Shown in pieces: positions 28,955-39,210 of a stretch of 64,000 nt of DNA. Positions within the stretch are counted from its first letter, which is position 1, and each line of letters opens with the position of its first letter. Position numbers and translations under genes: made by a program. Source of the DNA: Sesamia nonagrioides (taxonomy: Eukaryota; Arthropoda; Insecta; Lepidoptera; Noctuidae); NCBI GenBank assembly GCA_017933935.1, contig JADWQK010000277.1, positions 62,001 through 126,000 of the forward strand, in the 5' to 3' direction. The notes below the pieces were generated by a model. It was not told the DNA's origin. It was given only the letters and a program-made list of their open reading frames with translations, and did no database searches.

Positions 28955-30175
28955 TAAAATAATGTTTATTCACCAATTTACGAAGCTAAATAAAAACTGT
29001 AATCGTAATTTCATATTTTATTTTATTTCATAAAAAAAGCAATATGAAAACCTGGATATATTCCCCATAATAAAGAAAAGAATTTTAAATTTATTGGAAG
29101 TGTATTCTACAAGGCACATCCCTATTTGTCTCCAAATGTAATCCTTCTACTTCATATCAAGTAGTTGGCGCTCGAGGCACGTCAAAATCCTTTCTGTTAT
29201 AAGGATGTCTAGATTTCTATGGTATATATTTTATATTTACTGTGGTTGAGTTACACGTGCATAAACTCAACCGATTCCTGCATAATTTATTTCGTTTACT
29301 TACAACAAATACAATTAATAGAAGCTATATACGTGGGTTTCTACGTTTTAAAAAATAAAATAAAGTGGAGGATAAGTGTCTGTTTTACACAGATGTTACA
29401 GACCTTTTTTTTAATGGTGTCGCTAAATACTCGCAATTATTTTTGTGGTTTGTAGAAACTAATAGAAAACTGAAGAAAATTCCTGTAACACAAGTTGACG
29501 ACTTAACGGAATGTCAAGACGACGCAATAACTTACTACAACTCGCAATAATTCCTCATATTCACAGTCACAATTTTTTTTATAAGGACACGTGCGCCAAC
29601 TCAAGATGTAAACATTGCACTACACTAAAATGCACAGTCACTATGAAAACTTGAAACCGAAAACGTCACAGATTTCCTTCTATACAAGTCGGTGGCGCGT
29701 GCGGACCGACAACTAACTAACCTTGTAGGGATGGGTTTTTCAAACGGGGTTTCACTATCGACAATGATTAGAAAACCTTTTAATTCTTGATTAAGGTGAA
29801 TAAAACCTAGTTTAAATTGTACAATATTTATAAAAAAATATATATTTTTACGTCATTTTCTTGCAATAATAGTATTTATGATCATTTCGACGAGATGAAA
29901 TATAGCGAGGTCTTCGTCGTGTCCCATCACTGGCTTACTTGATATCAAGTAATTGGCGCTGGGGGCATTAAAATATTTTCTGGCGTTTTTGTTTCTATTG
30001 AAAATTAAACAAATAAGAACTTATTATGCGTGAAAAAGTTAAAAATATGGTTGGTAACAGGGCAAATTTCCATAAAAACAAAATAAAAGGTCTTGTAAAA
30101 GTCGTAAATTTATTTTATGGTGTGATTACTTCTAATCAAGTAGTGGCGCTGAGGGCACGAAAATCTCGAACTTGT
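28955..30175. other. Interior of piggyBac-like element with a thrice-repeated motif
   Basis: 1.2 kb of AT-rich DNA without a recognisable transposase. Three copies of a ~38 bp motif, consensus core ATCAAGTAGTTGGCGCT then GGGCACGAAAAT, occur at 29148-29187, 29935-29973 and 30126-30164. A 61-codon + frame at 29365-29550 has no recognisable domain. Confidence 0.5.
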
Positions 30176-30379
30176 ATATTTATTTATTTATTCATGTTAA
30201 TACGGCTTCCAAAAGCCAATTACATTAACATACATACAAAATTAAATAACACAAATAGGTACATAATGAAATTCAAATAATAATATAAATCAAAATATAA
30301 ACAGAAAAAAAAAAGACAAATCAGAGGAACAATAAAAACGGGAATAAAATAAAATCTAAAAATTAAAACAGTAAACGAA

Positions 30380-31564
30380 CTAATTATTTTCTTTTTCGCA
30401 GAACGCTAAGCAAGCGCGCATTAAAATTTTAAATTCATCCGCGAATATATCACAGTTCGGGTTAGCTTCCACGAGGCTATTCAGCGCGGAAAGAACGCGA
30501 GGTATAGGGGATGACGCACGGGCTACCGTGCGACATGTAGGCACAGCTAGCAGACGGTGTCTGCGGCCACGGAGATAGTTACCAGGGACATGAAGACGAA
30601 TCAGCTCTTTGAGGAGATCACTGGCATCTGTTGTTCCTCTACATATTTTTAACATTGTTTTCATTTGGTCATACGCTCTCCTCGTTTCTAACATATACCC
30701 TAAGCATCCTGAGATAAATTTAGTTGGGTATAAAAATGGATAATATCCAAAACTGATTTTATATAAGAATCGCAAAAATGCCTTTTGAACTTTTTCAAGT
30801 AATAGTGCGTAAGTAGGCTCATGTGGATTCCAGACCCAGGAGCTCGCCTCTAACTTACTTCTGACAAGAGTGCTGTACAATAGTCGTACGACATGTCCGT
30901 TCCGAAAATCGCGCGAGTTTCTGAGGACAAATCCAAGTCTTTTAAAGGACTCTTTAGCAACGGTGACAATATGATCGTGAAATGTCATCTTCTGGTCAAA
31001 TACGACACCCAGGTCTTTTATAGTTGTTGCCCTTGTTATAATAGTGCCATTTATTTTATATTCAAAGTTAATTGGATGTCGAATTCGGCCAAAAGTCATG
31101 ACATAACACTTAGAAGAATTGTATGCCATCTTATTAGATACTCCCCAATCGTAAACTGCATCTATGTCTCTCTGTATAGCCTCACAATCCGATATAGTGT
31201 TGACAGACGTGTACAATTTAAGGTCATCCGCATACAGAAGACATTTGGCATGTTTGGGAATAGTCGGCAAATCATTAACCATCAGAAGAAACAATAACGG
31301 CCCGAGGATTGATCCCTGACTTACTCCTGAACGAGTGTGGTAGGCACTGGACTCATAAATTCCTAACCTAACAAACTGCTGGCGATCACGAAGATAATCA
31401 GCCAGCAGGTGCAGAAGGCCAGGACAAAATCCTATGGTGCTGAGCTTTGCAAGCAAGATGTCATTATTTACTCGGTCAAACGCTTTTTGAAAATCAAAGT
31501 ACAACACATCCACTTGGCGTCGCTCGTCAAGCTGCACAGTAATATATTCAGTTAAAGTCAGCAA
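30380..31564 (-). CDS. LINE reverse transcriptase (main part)
   Basis: 394 codons, open also upstream of the annotated Met to about 31800 (YRPIAILSSPAKVFENVLH). Motifs: FDFQKAFDRVNNDIL, SGVSQGSILGPLLFL and the catalytic LLYADDLKLY near residue 114, followed by KDLGVVFDQKMTFHDHI and a C-terminal region. This stretch is unbroken, unlike ORF1 and the endonuclease, which carry shifts. It makes cDNA from the LINE RNA at a nicked target. Confidence 0.85.
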   Translation of the reverse strand: MLTLTEYITVQLDERRQVDVLYFDFQKAFDRVNNDILLAKLSTIGFCPGLLHLLADYLRDRQQFVRLGIYESSAYHTRSGVSQGSILGPLLFLLMVNDLPTIPKHAKCLLYADDLKLYTSVNTISDCEAIQRDIDAVYDWGVSNKMAYNSSKCYVMTFGRIRHPINFEYKINGTIITRATTIKDLGVVFDQKMTFHDHIVTVAKESFKRLGFVLRNSRDFRNGHVVRLLYSTLVRSKLEASSWVWNPHEPTYALLLEKVQKAFLRFLYKISFGYYPFLYPTKFISGCLGYMLETRRAYDQMKTMLKICRGTTDASDLLKELIRLHVPGNYLRGRRHRLLAVPTCRTVARASSPIPRVLSALNSLVEANPNCDIFADEFKILMRACLAFCEKENN

Positions 31565-31805
31565 GTTAGTCTCTACAGATCTCCTGCGTCTAAACCCATG
31601 TTGAGCTTCACTTAGATGTTTTTCTACTTGAGCGTATATTAATTTGTGGAGGACATTTTCAAATACTTTTGCTGGTGAGGATAATATTGCAATGGGCCGG
31701 TATTCTTCAACTTTTACTTTATTGGAAGTTTTAGGTATCGGCGTTACCCGTGAGATTTTCCATTGATGTGGATATAAACCTGTTTTTAACGATAAGTTGA
31801 ATATA

Positions 31806-32576
31806 CAGTATGTTAAATAACAGAGGGCGTTCCCTTAAACTCATTAATATACAGTATGTTAAATAACAGAGGGCGTTCCCTTAAACTCGTTAATATATAT
31901 CATTAATAGATTAAAATAAAAATATCAGCATAGAAAAATAAGCATAAAAAAATCCGAATAAAAAAAAAATTCTAATTGGAAATAAATTTGAAACCTCCTG
32001 TTTTAAATCAAAATAGTAGCGTAGTATCATAAACAAATTGCGACCTTGCCGTCTTTCAAGTTCGCGTGTACAGTGTGTTTCTTTTACATGTCAATTTAAA
32101 AATTTTATTGAATATTTTCTTATTGGAAAAATTAAAAAAAAAAATTGTTTTCGAATGGAAATATTTTTTTTAGCATGTATGTATGCTATACTATTTCGGG
32201 TTAACGGGAACGCCCTCTGTTAGTTAACATACTGTATATCAGTAATAGATTAAAATAAAATTATCAGCATAGAAAAAGAAGCATAAAAAAATCCGAATAA
32301 AAAAAAATTCTAATTGGAAATAAATTTGAAACCTGTTTTAAATCAAAATAGTAGTCGTCAATTCGTCATGTATAAATAAACTGCGACGTTGCCATCTTTC
32401 ATGTTCGCGTGTACAGTGTGTTTCTTTTACATGTCAATTTAAAATTTTTATTGAATATTTTCATATTGGAAAAAATTTTAAAACATTTTGTTTTCGAATG
32501 GAAATATTTTTTTAGCATGTATGTATGCTATACTATTTCGGGTTAACGGGAACGCCCTCTGTTAGTTAACATACTG
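31806..32576. mobile_element. Tandem MITE dimer inside the LINE
   Basis: The end sequence CAGTATGTTAAATAACAGAG continues GGCGTTCCC at 31806 and again at 31852. Its complement ends at 32234 and again at 32576. The bodies 31852-32234 and about 32235-32576 share most of their sequence (TAGATTAAAATAAAA, AGCATAGAAAAA, TTTCGGGTTAACGGGAACGC). The block is flanked by TA, as expected for a Tc1/mariner-type MITE. It separates SFASPLCYTV from the LINE's next RT segment. Confidence 0.8.
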
Positions 32577-33520
32577 TATAACATAAAGGAGAAGCGAACG
32601 ATAATTTCAGATGTTTTAAAACTATTGGAGGTATACTGTCCGGACCTATCGAAGTACTAGATTTTAATTTATTTATTCCATATACAACGTCCTCAGAAGT
32701 AAAGTGAAAAATGTTTAATGTAATTGCTATTATAACCACTGTCACTACTTTAAGAATTTGCGGCATTCAACTGTGGTGGATCCGTCAGAAACACACTCGC
32801 GAAAAACTCAGCAAAAGCCTCAGCCGCTGCAGTCCCCTTGTAACTTTCACCACGGTAGTTCACACACGATTCAAACCCTCCCTTAGATCTTAAATTGCAG
32901 ATGTGACGCCAGAATTCACAAGGATTGGTTTTAATACTATTTTCTACGCGCTTAATATATGTTTGGTAAGCTTCCGCGACACGATGCTTCAAGGAAGCCC
33001 TGAGAGCAGCGAAGACCTTGTAGTCCTCGCGGCAACCAGAGCGCTTCCAAGTTGCATGCAATTTAAGTTTGAGTTTGATGTCATTAGTTATATCAGGAGT
33101 AAACCATATCGGATACCGTTTAGTGACAGTTTTTGAACGATGTTTTTTTGACACACAACTATCAAAAATGCCATAAACTATTCTATAAAGGGCATCGACA
33201 GCGTCCGAAACATTATCAGCATGCAATACAGGATCCCAGGAGGCCTTTGTTAGTAGAAGATACAACTGCTCATAATCACATTTGCTGAAATTCCAGTCTT
33301 TCGCGGGGCTTATGTTACTTGGATCCATTGTATTTGCACAATGAGCTGATTCAATACTTACCTCTATTTCCAGCGGAGGATGATATGGGTCACGTTGAAC
33401 CATGCCATTCGTACTAGTAACAGATACCTCATGAAAGCCTTCCCGAACTAGTACAACATCCAACATACCTCCGCGATGATTCACAATAACATTTTTATTG
33501 AAGAGTGAACAAAATGACAA
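32577..33520 (-). pseudogene. LINE endonuclease C-terminus, linker and RT start
   Basis: The minus-strand frame 33520-32750 has GGMLDVVLV (a late endonuclease motif) and RYPIWFTPDITNDIKLKLKL, KTNPCEFWRHICNLRSK. The overlapping frame 32766-32566 has VVYGINKLKSSTSIGPDSIP (start of RT). A frameshift near 32760 separates them. Confidence 0.8.
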
Positions 33521-33545
33521 GAAGTAATAATAATAATTCGTGAAA

Positions 33546-34295
33546 CAATTACCGGAGATTCATTGTGAAAGACGGCACAGTTGACATCTGTCGGGCATGT
33601 CACCGGCCGGGAGAATCAATTAGACACATTATTTCCGGGTGTTCTCGTCTAGCTAACGGAGAGTACTTGCATAGACACAACCTTGTAGCCAGGATAATTC
33701 ATCAGCAACTTGCTCTTAAATACAACCTTGTGGAATCGGAGGTGCCGTACTACAGGTATATGCCCGACCCAGTTCTCGAAAATGGCCATATTACATTGTA
33801 CTGGGATCGATCCATCATCACTGACAGGACTATTGTTGCCAATAAGCCTGATATAGTGCTGGTGGATCGATCAGAGCGGCGTGCAATGATTGTTGACATA
33901 ACCATCCCACATGAGAACCTCGTGAAAGCTGAGAAAGATAAACAAATCAAGTATCTTGACTTGGCTCACGAGGTTGTCGACATGTGGGAAGTGGATTCAG
34001 CAATCATTGTACCGATAGTCGTGACAGCCAATGGCTTAATAGCCAAGAGCCTCGACCAACACCTCAGGAGGCTCTCGTTAGGCAGCTGGATCAAGGGCTT
34101 GATTCAGAAAGCGGTACTGCTGGACACGGCACGCATCGTCAGGAAGTTCCTCTCCCTGGAGCCCTGACCGCCGGTAGCTTGGACCCTGTTCCCGATACCG
34201 GTGGGCTACTATTTTGTATATTTTTAAATGTTTTTATGTGTTTATGTAAATATTTAAAAATATAAATTATATGTATGTTAAATGAATAAACGAAA
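33546..34295 (+). mobile_element. 5'-truncated R4/Dong-like LINE in a TAA tract
   Basis: Flanked by the duplication TAATTCGTGAAA (33534-33545 and 34296-34307, extendable by two A). The target is a (TAA)n run, GTAATAATAATAATTCG, within the endonuclease coding region of the host LINE. Dong and other R4-clade elements are known to insert into TAA repeats. The insert holds only the 3' part of one ORF and a short 3' UTR ending AATGAATAAACGAA. Confidence 0.75.
33565..34167 (+). CDS. LINE C-terminus with restriction-like endonuclease
   Basis: 200 codons open from the 5' truncation. Zinc motif CRACHRPGESIRHIISGC. Then NKPDIVLVDR followed by IVDITIP, the K-PD...D pattern of the restriction-like endonuclease found downstream of RT in R2/R4/NeSL-type LINEs, then a basic tail ending FLSLEP. 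The fragment lacks the RT itself. The frame is intact, suggesting a fairly recent insertion into the older LINE. Confidence 0.75.
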   Translation: MKDGTVDICRACHRPGESIRHIISGCSRLANGEYLHRHNLVARIIHQQLALKYNLVESEVPYYRYMPDPVLENGHITLYWDRSIITDRTIVANKPDIVLVDRSERRAMIVDITIPHENLVKAEKDKQIKYLDLAHEVVDMWEVDSAIIVPIVVTANGLIAKSLDQHLRRLSLGSWIKGLIQKAVLLDTARIVRKFLSLEP

Positions 34296-34309
34296 TAATT
34301 CGTGAAATT

Positions 34310-34831
34310 TGTTGACGCGCTATTTAAGTTAAGATCACCCATTATAATTACAAAACCTTTAAAATTGTGGACAAAACTTTCAATTTTGTAGAACCATTGC
34401 ATGTACTCCTCATCACGAGCACTGGGTTTTATATACACAACACAAACAATAAAGGCACGACCATGCCACGTGAAGGAAGCTCAAAGATCTTCACCATTGT
34501 CCGTTTCATACTCGCGGCTTCTACGCAACAAAAGAGGGGTTCGAGCAGCCAACAAGACGCCGCCACACGGCGTATTTCTGTCTCGACGCAGAACATTCCA
34601 GTCGCCACTTTCGAGTTCTGAATCTGCTACAGACGAGTCAAGAAATGTTTCAGTAACCGCGACCAGGTTGTGTTCCCATAACAATAGGTTATTGCGCCAT
34701 GTAGAAAGCTTGGTTTTCAGACCGCGAACGTTTTGATAGAAAGCATAGAAATTGGTAGATTTAATAGTTTTACTGCTGTTGCGTAGATGCGGGTTTACGA
34801 AAGGGCATGTGGGCTGATGAGATAGTGACAT
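34310..34831 (-). pseudogene. LINE apurinic-type endonuclease, N-terminal half
   Basis: Minus-strand pieces: FYAFYQNVRGLKTKLSTW and LVAVTETFLDSSV (34831-34481), then GFVIIMGDLNLNS (34438-34310), the usual order of an AP-like endonuclease. Frameshifts near 34480-34440 separate the pieces. The last codons before the R4-like insert (NFTNYF) re-join those after it. Confidence 0.8.
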
Positions 34832-35878
34832 CGTTAGTCTTGGAGTTAGGACCTACTTTCCTATAGTTTATCCATGGTTTGAACCTTGCATTTATAGGCC
34901 ATACATCCGCAGAATACAACTCGTCATAGAACGTGGCAGCAACACCAATTTTATACGACTTATAGTCTCCACGGGTTGTTAACTCTTCCACTGAACAACT
35001 GGCTTCTGGACATAAGCTGGTAAAATATTGACGAACTTCATCGACACCTGATGCCATGTTCCATAGATGGAAATATTTACGTATTTCAATGGCCTTTAGG
35101 TTGACGGATACAGGATCAGCAGTTCCGTGCAGTGGTTTTATAGGTGGTCTGCTACTGCGCTTCTTGACTGTAGTCCATTTCCCGTCATAGCTAGTGACTT
35201 CTGCGGCCAATTTAGATTCTTGAGTGACGAGGTGTCCCGAATCATTCGGTGTTCAGCAGTCATAATATCAGTGTTAGTCTGTTCGTAATTCTGGGAAGAT
35301 TCCCGGATTCTACTTACCACTTGCGCGTACTGTTTACTTGGCTGCTGTTTTCTTGTCTGTTTCACTACTACATCCGATAAACAAGGTGGAGGTTTAGGCT
35401 TACTTTGCGCACAGGAAATATTACTGAGCTGTACGTCTTCTTTTTCGTATTTCTCGAGGCGTCCATTCAGTTGATCTACTAGTAAAGCGTATTTCGTTAT
35501 CTTTTCTTCGTGACTGCTCATTAATGATAATGCCTTTGTTAGCAAATCTTTAAGTGTAGACATCTCGGAGCGCAGGGCCTGCATTTCAAAAGAAAGATCA
35601 ACATCCCTCACAACAGAGTTGGCACTCATCGTCGGAGTCGCAGTTCAGGTTTTCTTCCTCAGCGTTACGTTAGGATTTCGTTTTGAGCCAACTGGGGTGA
35701 AAGAATTATCTCCTCCCTTCTTAATAGCGCAGCGACACTCAGGACATATCCACAAGTCAACATCAACTTCAACCAGAAAATTTATGCCCACGCATGTGGG
35801 GTGGTATAGTTTGCCACAGTTTCCACGCGAGCAACAGATACTACCGTCAACTTCATCTATGACCGCAGAGCAAACCAT
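34770..35878 (-). pseudogene. LINE ORF1: PHD finger, coiled coil, RRM-like
   Basis: 35878-35645 encodes a PHD-type zinc finger: CC.......CGKLYHPTCVGINF and WICPECRC. 35629-35138 begins MSANSVVRDVDLSFEMQALR and continues as a heptad-like coiled coil (STLKDLLTKAL, LLVDQLNGRLEKYE). 35210-34770 carries an RRM-like segment, KYFHLWNMASGVDEV, then SYKIGV and WPINARFKPW. A PHD finger joined to a coiled coil is a known ORF1 layout in some CR1/Jockey-group LINEs. It is split by at least two frameshifts. Confidence 0.7.
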
Positions 35879-36270
35879 ATTTTTGCTTAAGCGGGTTTAT
35901 ATATGTTTATATGGCGGTATAGCAGAAAGGAACAAGATATTACTGTGGTCGGGGTGACGCCACTAGTCGCAATCTAGGCAATCATTTGTGTAGCTGGAAC
36001 GCACCGTTTTTGTTGCTTGGAACGGAACGTGTGTGCCAAGTGCGTTGTCAGTATGTTGGTAGCACTGACAGTACAGCGAGGAATGCGCGCATAGGATTTT
36101 GCTGTTTATGTTGTACAATTAATAGCGAGAATTCCGTGCACTTGTAAACAGGCACTGTGATCCGGCACTTTTGAACAATATTACTATTGCTGGTAATTTG
36201 TCTTTAAAACACTGGATAACTCTTCGCTCACTGCACCAAATATAGAAGTGATTGGCGTTCAAAAGGTTAA

Positions 36271-37327
36271 AGGCAATTGATTTTTGAATAAAAAACATGT
36301 TTTATCAAATAAAGGTTTAATTTAATAACGCGTGTTGCCTCCATGGGCATCTACCACAGCTTTCATACGATTAGGCATAGAGTTTATCAACCGCTGTATG
36401 AGAATTTTGAAATCATCTCCTATTCCTCTTCTATGGCAGTTTTGAACCCCTGCATCGTCTAGCTGACGAGCCCTAACACGTCTTTTTACCTCGTCCCACA
36501 TGTGCTCAATGGGGTTCATGTCTGTGCTTCTGGCTGGCCAGTCCATAACTGTGATGTTCACATCCCGAAAATATTCCCGGCCGTATGGGCTCTTGCATTA
36601 TCATGCATAAAAAGGAAATTTGGGCCCACATAGTCCGCGTATGGTATCACGTGAGGTTCTAAGCACTCACGAGTGTACCTTTCGGCATTTTATGTTGGCA
36701 GCCGTGGTCCTGTAACAACCTCAAGCTGAGTTTTGCCGCTCGCCGATATACCGCCCCACACAGTCCATGAGCGACCGCCATAAGCAACCCTCTCTTCAAA
36801 GCAGCATTGTGCGAAACGCTCTCCTTTGCGTCGTTAGACCTTCTTCCTCCCATCATTGCCATGTAACACAATTTTTGATAAATCAGAAAAGAGTACACGG
36901 CTCCAATCTTGCTGTTTCCAATTTAAATTAGTGCGTGCGAAATGAAGGCGCGCTGTTCGGTGAACTCGCGTTAGTTTGGGCCCATTAGCTAACTTGTGTG
37001 GTACCATATCGCGTTCTTTTAACCTTCTCCAAACAGTTCGAGCGATCACAGATAGTTCGTGGAAGTCGCGAAGTTGGTTTTGTATCTCAATGGAGGTAAG
37101 GTGACGATTTCTCAAGCTGGTCGTCACGATGAATCGATCCTGCCTTTCAGTTGTGATCCGAGATCGTGGTCTTCCTTGACGACGAACAAAGCCGTCTCTA
37201 GGTACTTCCGATAAACATTTCGGACCGCAGATCGACTTAAATTGAGTTGAGCACTCACATTTCTTTGGCTATGTCCGGCCTGAATAAGTGCCACAGCTTG
37301 GGTGGCGACTTCAGGTGAAGTATCCAT
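36271..37327 (-). pseudogene. Tc1-like transposase, frameshifted
   Basis: Minus-strand pieces: 37327-37124 has the first helix-turn-helix (ATQAVALIQAGHSQRNVSAQ, LNLSRSAVRNV). 37127-36834 has RNRHLTSIEIQNQLRDF (second HTH) and WSRVLFSDLSKIVLHGND, the first catalytic Asp with the usual following Glu changed. About 36640-36560 has MHDNARAHT (second Asp), and 36561-36322 has DWPARSTDMNPIEHMWDEVK, with the final Glu. The DD34E acids are recognisable but several frameshifts make it inactive. Confidence 0.85.
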
Positions 37328-37675
37328 AGATTATTGATAGAACCTCACCTTAATGTTAAGAATAAGTAATGTTTGTTGCAAAACCAATATCACCAATATA
37401 CGATATCAATCACTTTATCAAGAATTAAATCCAAGTAAATCAATAAAATCAAGTTTTCTTAGTATTCGATTGTTTGATATCAACAAACAGGCTCCAAATT
37501 GTCTTTTGTTTCTTTAAATTCTGTGTTCGAAAATCAAAAAAAGAAAATTGAATGAAATTGTGAATGTGCCAGGTTCAAAACTGCATAAAAACTTTGCTCG
37601 ACCTAATATAAAATTTTAGCTAGGACCAAACGAAACTTAAAATGCAAGGTGGGCCAATAGATGTGTCCAGAAGTG

Positions 37676-37811
37676 TATTATAAAGGTGGAAGTTTGTGAG
37701 TTTGTTACATTTTCCCACCAAAATTACTGAACGGAATTAGATGTAATTTGACACACATAGATTATCACCAGGATTAATGCATAGGATTACTTTTAATTCT
37801 AATATTCTCAG
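37676..37811. other. Intron 3 end
   Basis: Short unique stretch between the right end of the Tc1-like element and ZAD exon 4, with acceptor ATATTCTCAG at 37802-37811. Confidence 0.6.
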
Positions 37812-38054
37812 TGTCGAAACTTACGCAGATAAAAAACCGGGCGCAACTGGTTCATAATAATACTCTTGACAGTTATTGTTTACTTACAGAGCTAGAACCC
37901 GAAAATTTAGGCAATAGCTGTCTAGATGTAGCAGATACACCGCCACACTGTTACGAGTCAGACTTAGAAGATGATATACCTTTAATTAAATGTAAAACTG
38001 AAGTGGAAGACGAAGAAGCATCAAAGAAAAATAGAAGAGCTACAGAGGCAATAA
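37812..38054 (+). CDS. ZAD gene exon 4 (acidic linker)
   Basis: 243 bp. Completes the phase-1 codon left by exon 3 (G + TG gives Val) and continues SKLTQIKNRAQLVH ... ELEPENLGNSCLDVADTPP ... SDLEDDIPLIKCKTEVEDEE ... KKNRRATEAI, ending at a consensus GTAAGT donor (38055) in phase 1. Acidic runs followed by a basic KKNRR patch are typical of ZAD-finger linkers. Confidence 0.7.
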
Positions 38055-38120
38055 GTAAGTATAAGTTAGTCATATAGCCAAGCAGACAAGCCAATGGTTC
38101 ACCTGATAGGATGTGGCTAG

Positions 38121-38787
38121 TGAAGGGGCCAAGTGGCTTCGCGAGATTTAATTTACCTTCCTTCGATCTGGACTGTAATTTGTAAAATAGTTGAAAAGAA
38201 AAATGGCGTCACTGTCGCGCTGTGAACTCTTAACCTAGGAATGGGTTATGGAATGTCATGCACCTTACCTCTCTTCACGGGCTGTTCCGTCGTCTCGTGG
38301 GAGTTCGATCAGTCCACTTTTGTCTTCGACGGTTCTTCACCCTCGCAGTTCGGCACAAGCTCAACAAAAACACCCGTGGTTATCAAGTTCCCGCTAACAG
38401 CTTCGTTTTCTTTTCTTGAAGCCACAAAGACACGTCTCCATATTGAGCGGTTGGGTACAACTTATAATCGAATGATTATATCGTTCAGCGATAAATTCAC
38501 ACAGCAGAACTATGTGATTGCGGGAGCGGAAGCGATACTATTACGGTGACAGCGGATAGCGGATCACACCGAAGAGCGGTGCGAAACGCGGATAGCGGTC
38601 GAGTACCAAACGGCTACTGAATCTGTGATCTTCATGATCACGATTCGAAGCGCCCACGATCAATAGCGAAACAGCGCCATCTCACGGGCAGCGGGTGCAT
38701 GACGTGATGTAGGTTACGGGTACAAGGATTAGCTAAGAGATTCTGCGCGACAGTTCCATTTATAAACGCCAATAGATGGCGTCAACA
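38121..38787. mobile_element. BEL/Pao solo LTR in ZAD intron 4
   Basis: 667 bp, begins TGAAGGGGCCAAGTGGC and ends GGCGTCAACA, flanked by the 5 bp duplication GCTAG (38116-38120 and 38788-38792). It matches the LTR at 58458-59118 over its length except for small indels and one internal divergent stretch. A solo LTR with intact duplication results from LTR-LTR recombination that removed the internal part. Confidence 0.9.
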
Positions 38788-38792
38788 GCTAG

Positions 38793-39210
38793 TGTTACCC
38801 AATAGGTCTAAAGAATGTAAGTGGTTAAATGGGTAATTTTGAGTTCTATCGTCAGGACTGTTTAAAATACTTTTTATTAGCTTACATTGTGTCGCCTTTA
38901 CTGGGAAAAATTCTTTGCTTTTCCGTCCAAACCTCACGATCTCTGGTCATCTGAGCCCTGCGCATGTCACCAAATTGGTGGACAGATTAAACTAGCGTTG
39001 TTATACGGGAATTATGTTACCAGATCGTTGCACAGATTAGACTTATACCATCGTAGTTTAATTCTATTCAATATGTTTATCTCAGATAACAAAAAATACT
39101 GTACACACAACATTTACATGTAATTAAGAGCGTTTATATTTAAATTTCATTTGAAATATATTGTCCAACGCTCCATAAATAGATGGTCTTTCCAAGCTCT
39201 CAGCATTGAG
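38793..39210. other. Remainder of intron 4
   Basis: No gene recognised. The acceptor chosen for exon 5 is ATTGAG at 39205-39210, because it alone gives the phase needed by exon 4 and avoids the in-frame TGA at 39207-39209. Confidence 0.45.

Larger units (their letters stand above)
30176..35960 (-). mobile_element. CR1/Jockey-like LINE with PHD-finger ORF1, interrupted twice
   Basis: Read on the minus strand: leader, ORF1 (PHD finger, coiled coil, RRM-like domain; 35878-34770), ORF2 endonuclease (34831-34310, continuing 33520-32750), reverse transcriptase (32766-32577, continuing 31805-30380), then a 3' UTR ending in (AAAT)n at about 30176-30195. Two insertions interrupt it: an R4/Dong-like fragment (33546-34295) and a MITE dimer (31806-32576). 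The protein order is complete across both. Boundaries at the 5' side are approximate and no target duplication was found. Confidence 0.8.
25271..36266. mobile_element. piggyBac-like element (TTAA target) holding further insertions
   Basis: Both ends are flanked by TTAA (25267-25270 and 36267-36270). The left end begins CCTTTTGAACGCCCATC, and the right end on the minus strand begins CCTTTTGAACGCCAATC, so the termini are inverted repeats. TTAA target duplication with CCY..-type ends is diagnostic for the piggyBac superfamily. Without its internal insertions only about 1.5 kb belongs to it and no transposase is recognisable, so it is a non-autonomous derivative. It splits the Tc1-like element just beyond its transposase stop. 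Confidence 0.7.
25060..37675 (-). mobile_element. Tc1-like DNA transposon split by nested insertions
   Basis: The ends are inverted: 25060 reads CATTTCTGGACACATCTATTGG, and the right end, read on the minus strand from 37675, reads CACTTCTGGACACATCTATT and continues alike for about 150 bp with gaps. Each end is flanked by TA (25058-25059, 37676-37677). Removing the piggyBac-like insert (25271-36270, with one TTAA) leaves 211 + 1,405 = 1,616 bp, the usual length of a Tc1 element. The transposase relic is on the minus strand at 36322-37327. It sits in intron 3 of the ZAD gene, ending 136 bp before exon 4. Confidence 0.8.

Noticed and set aside
29219..29550. Small + strand frames as host gene
   Set aside because: No domain, no splice context, AT-rich composition, inside a transposon interior.
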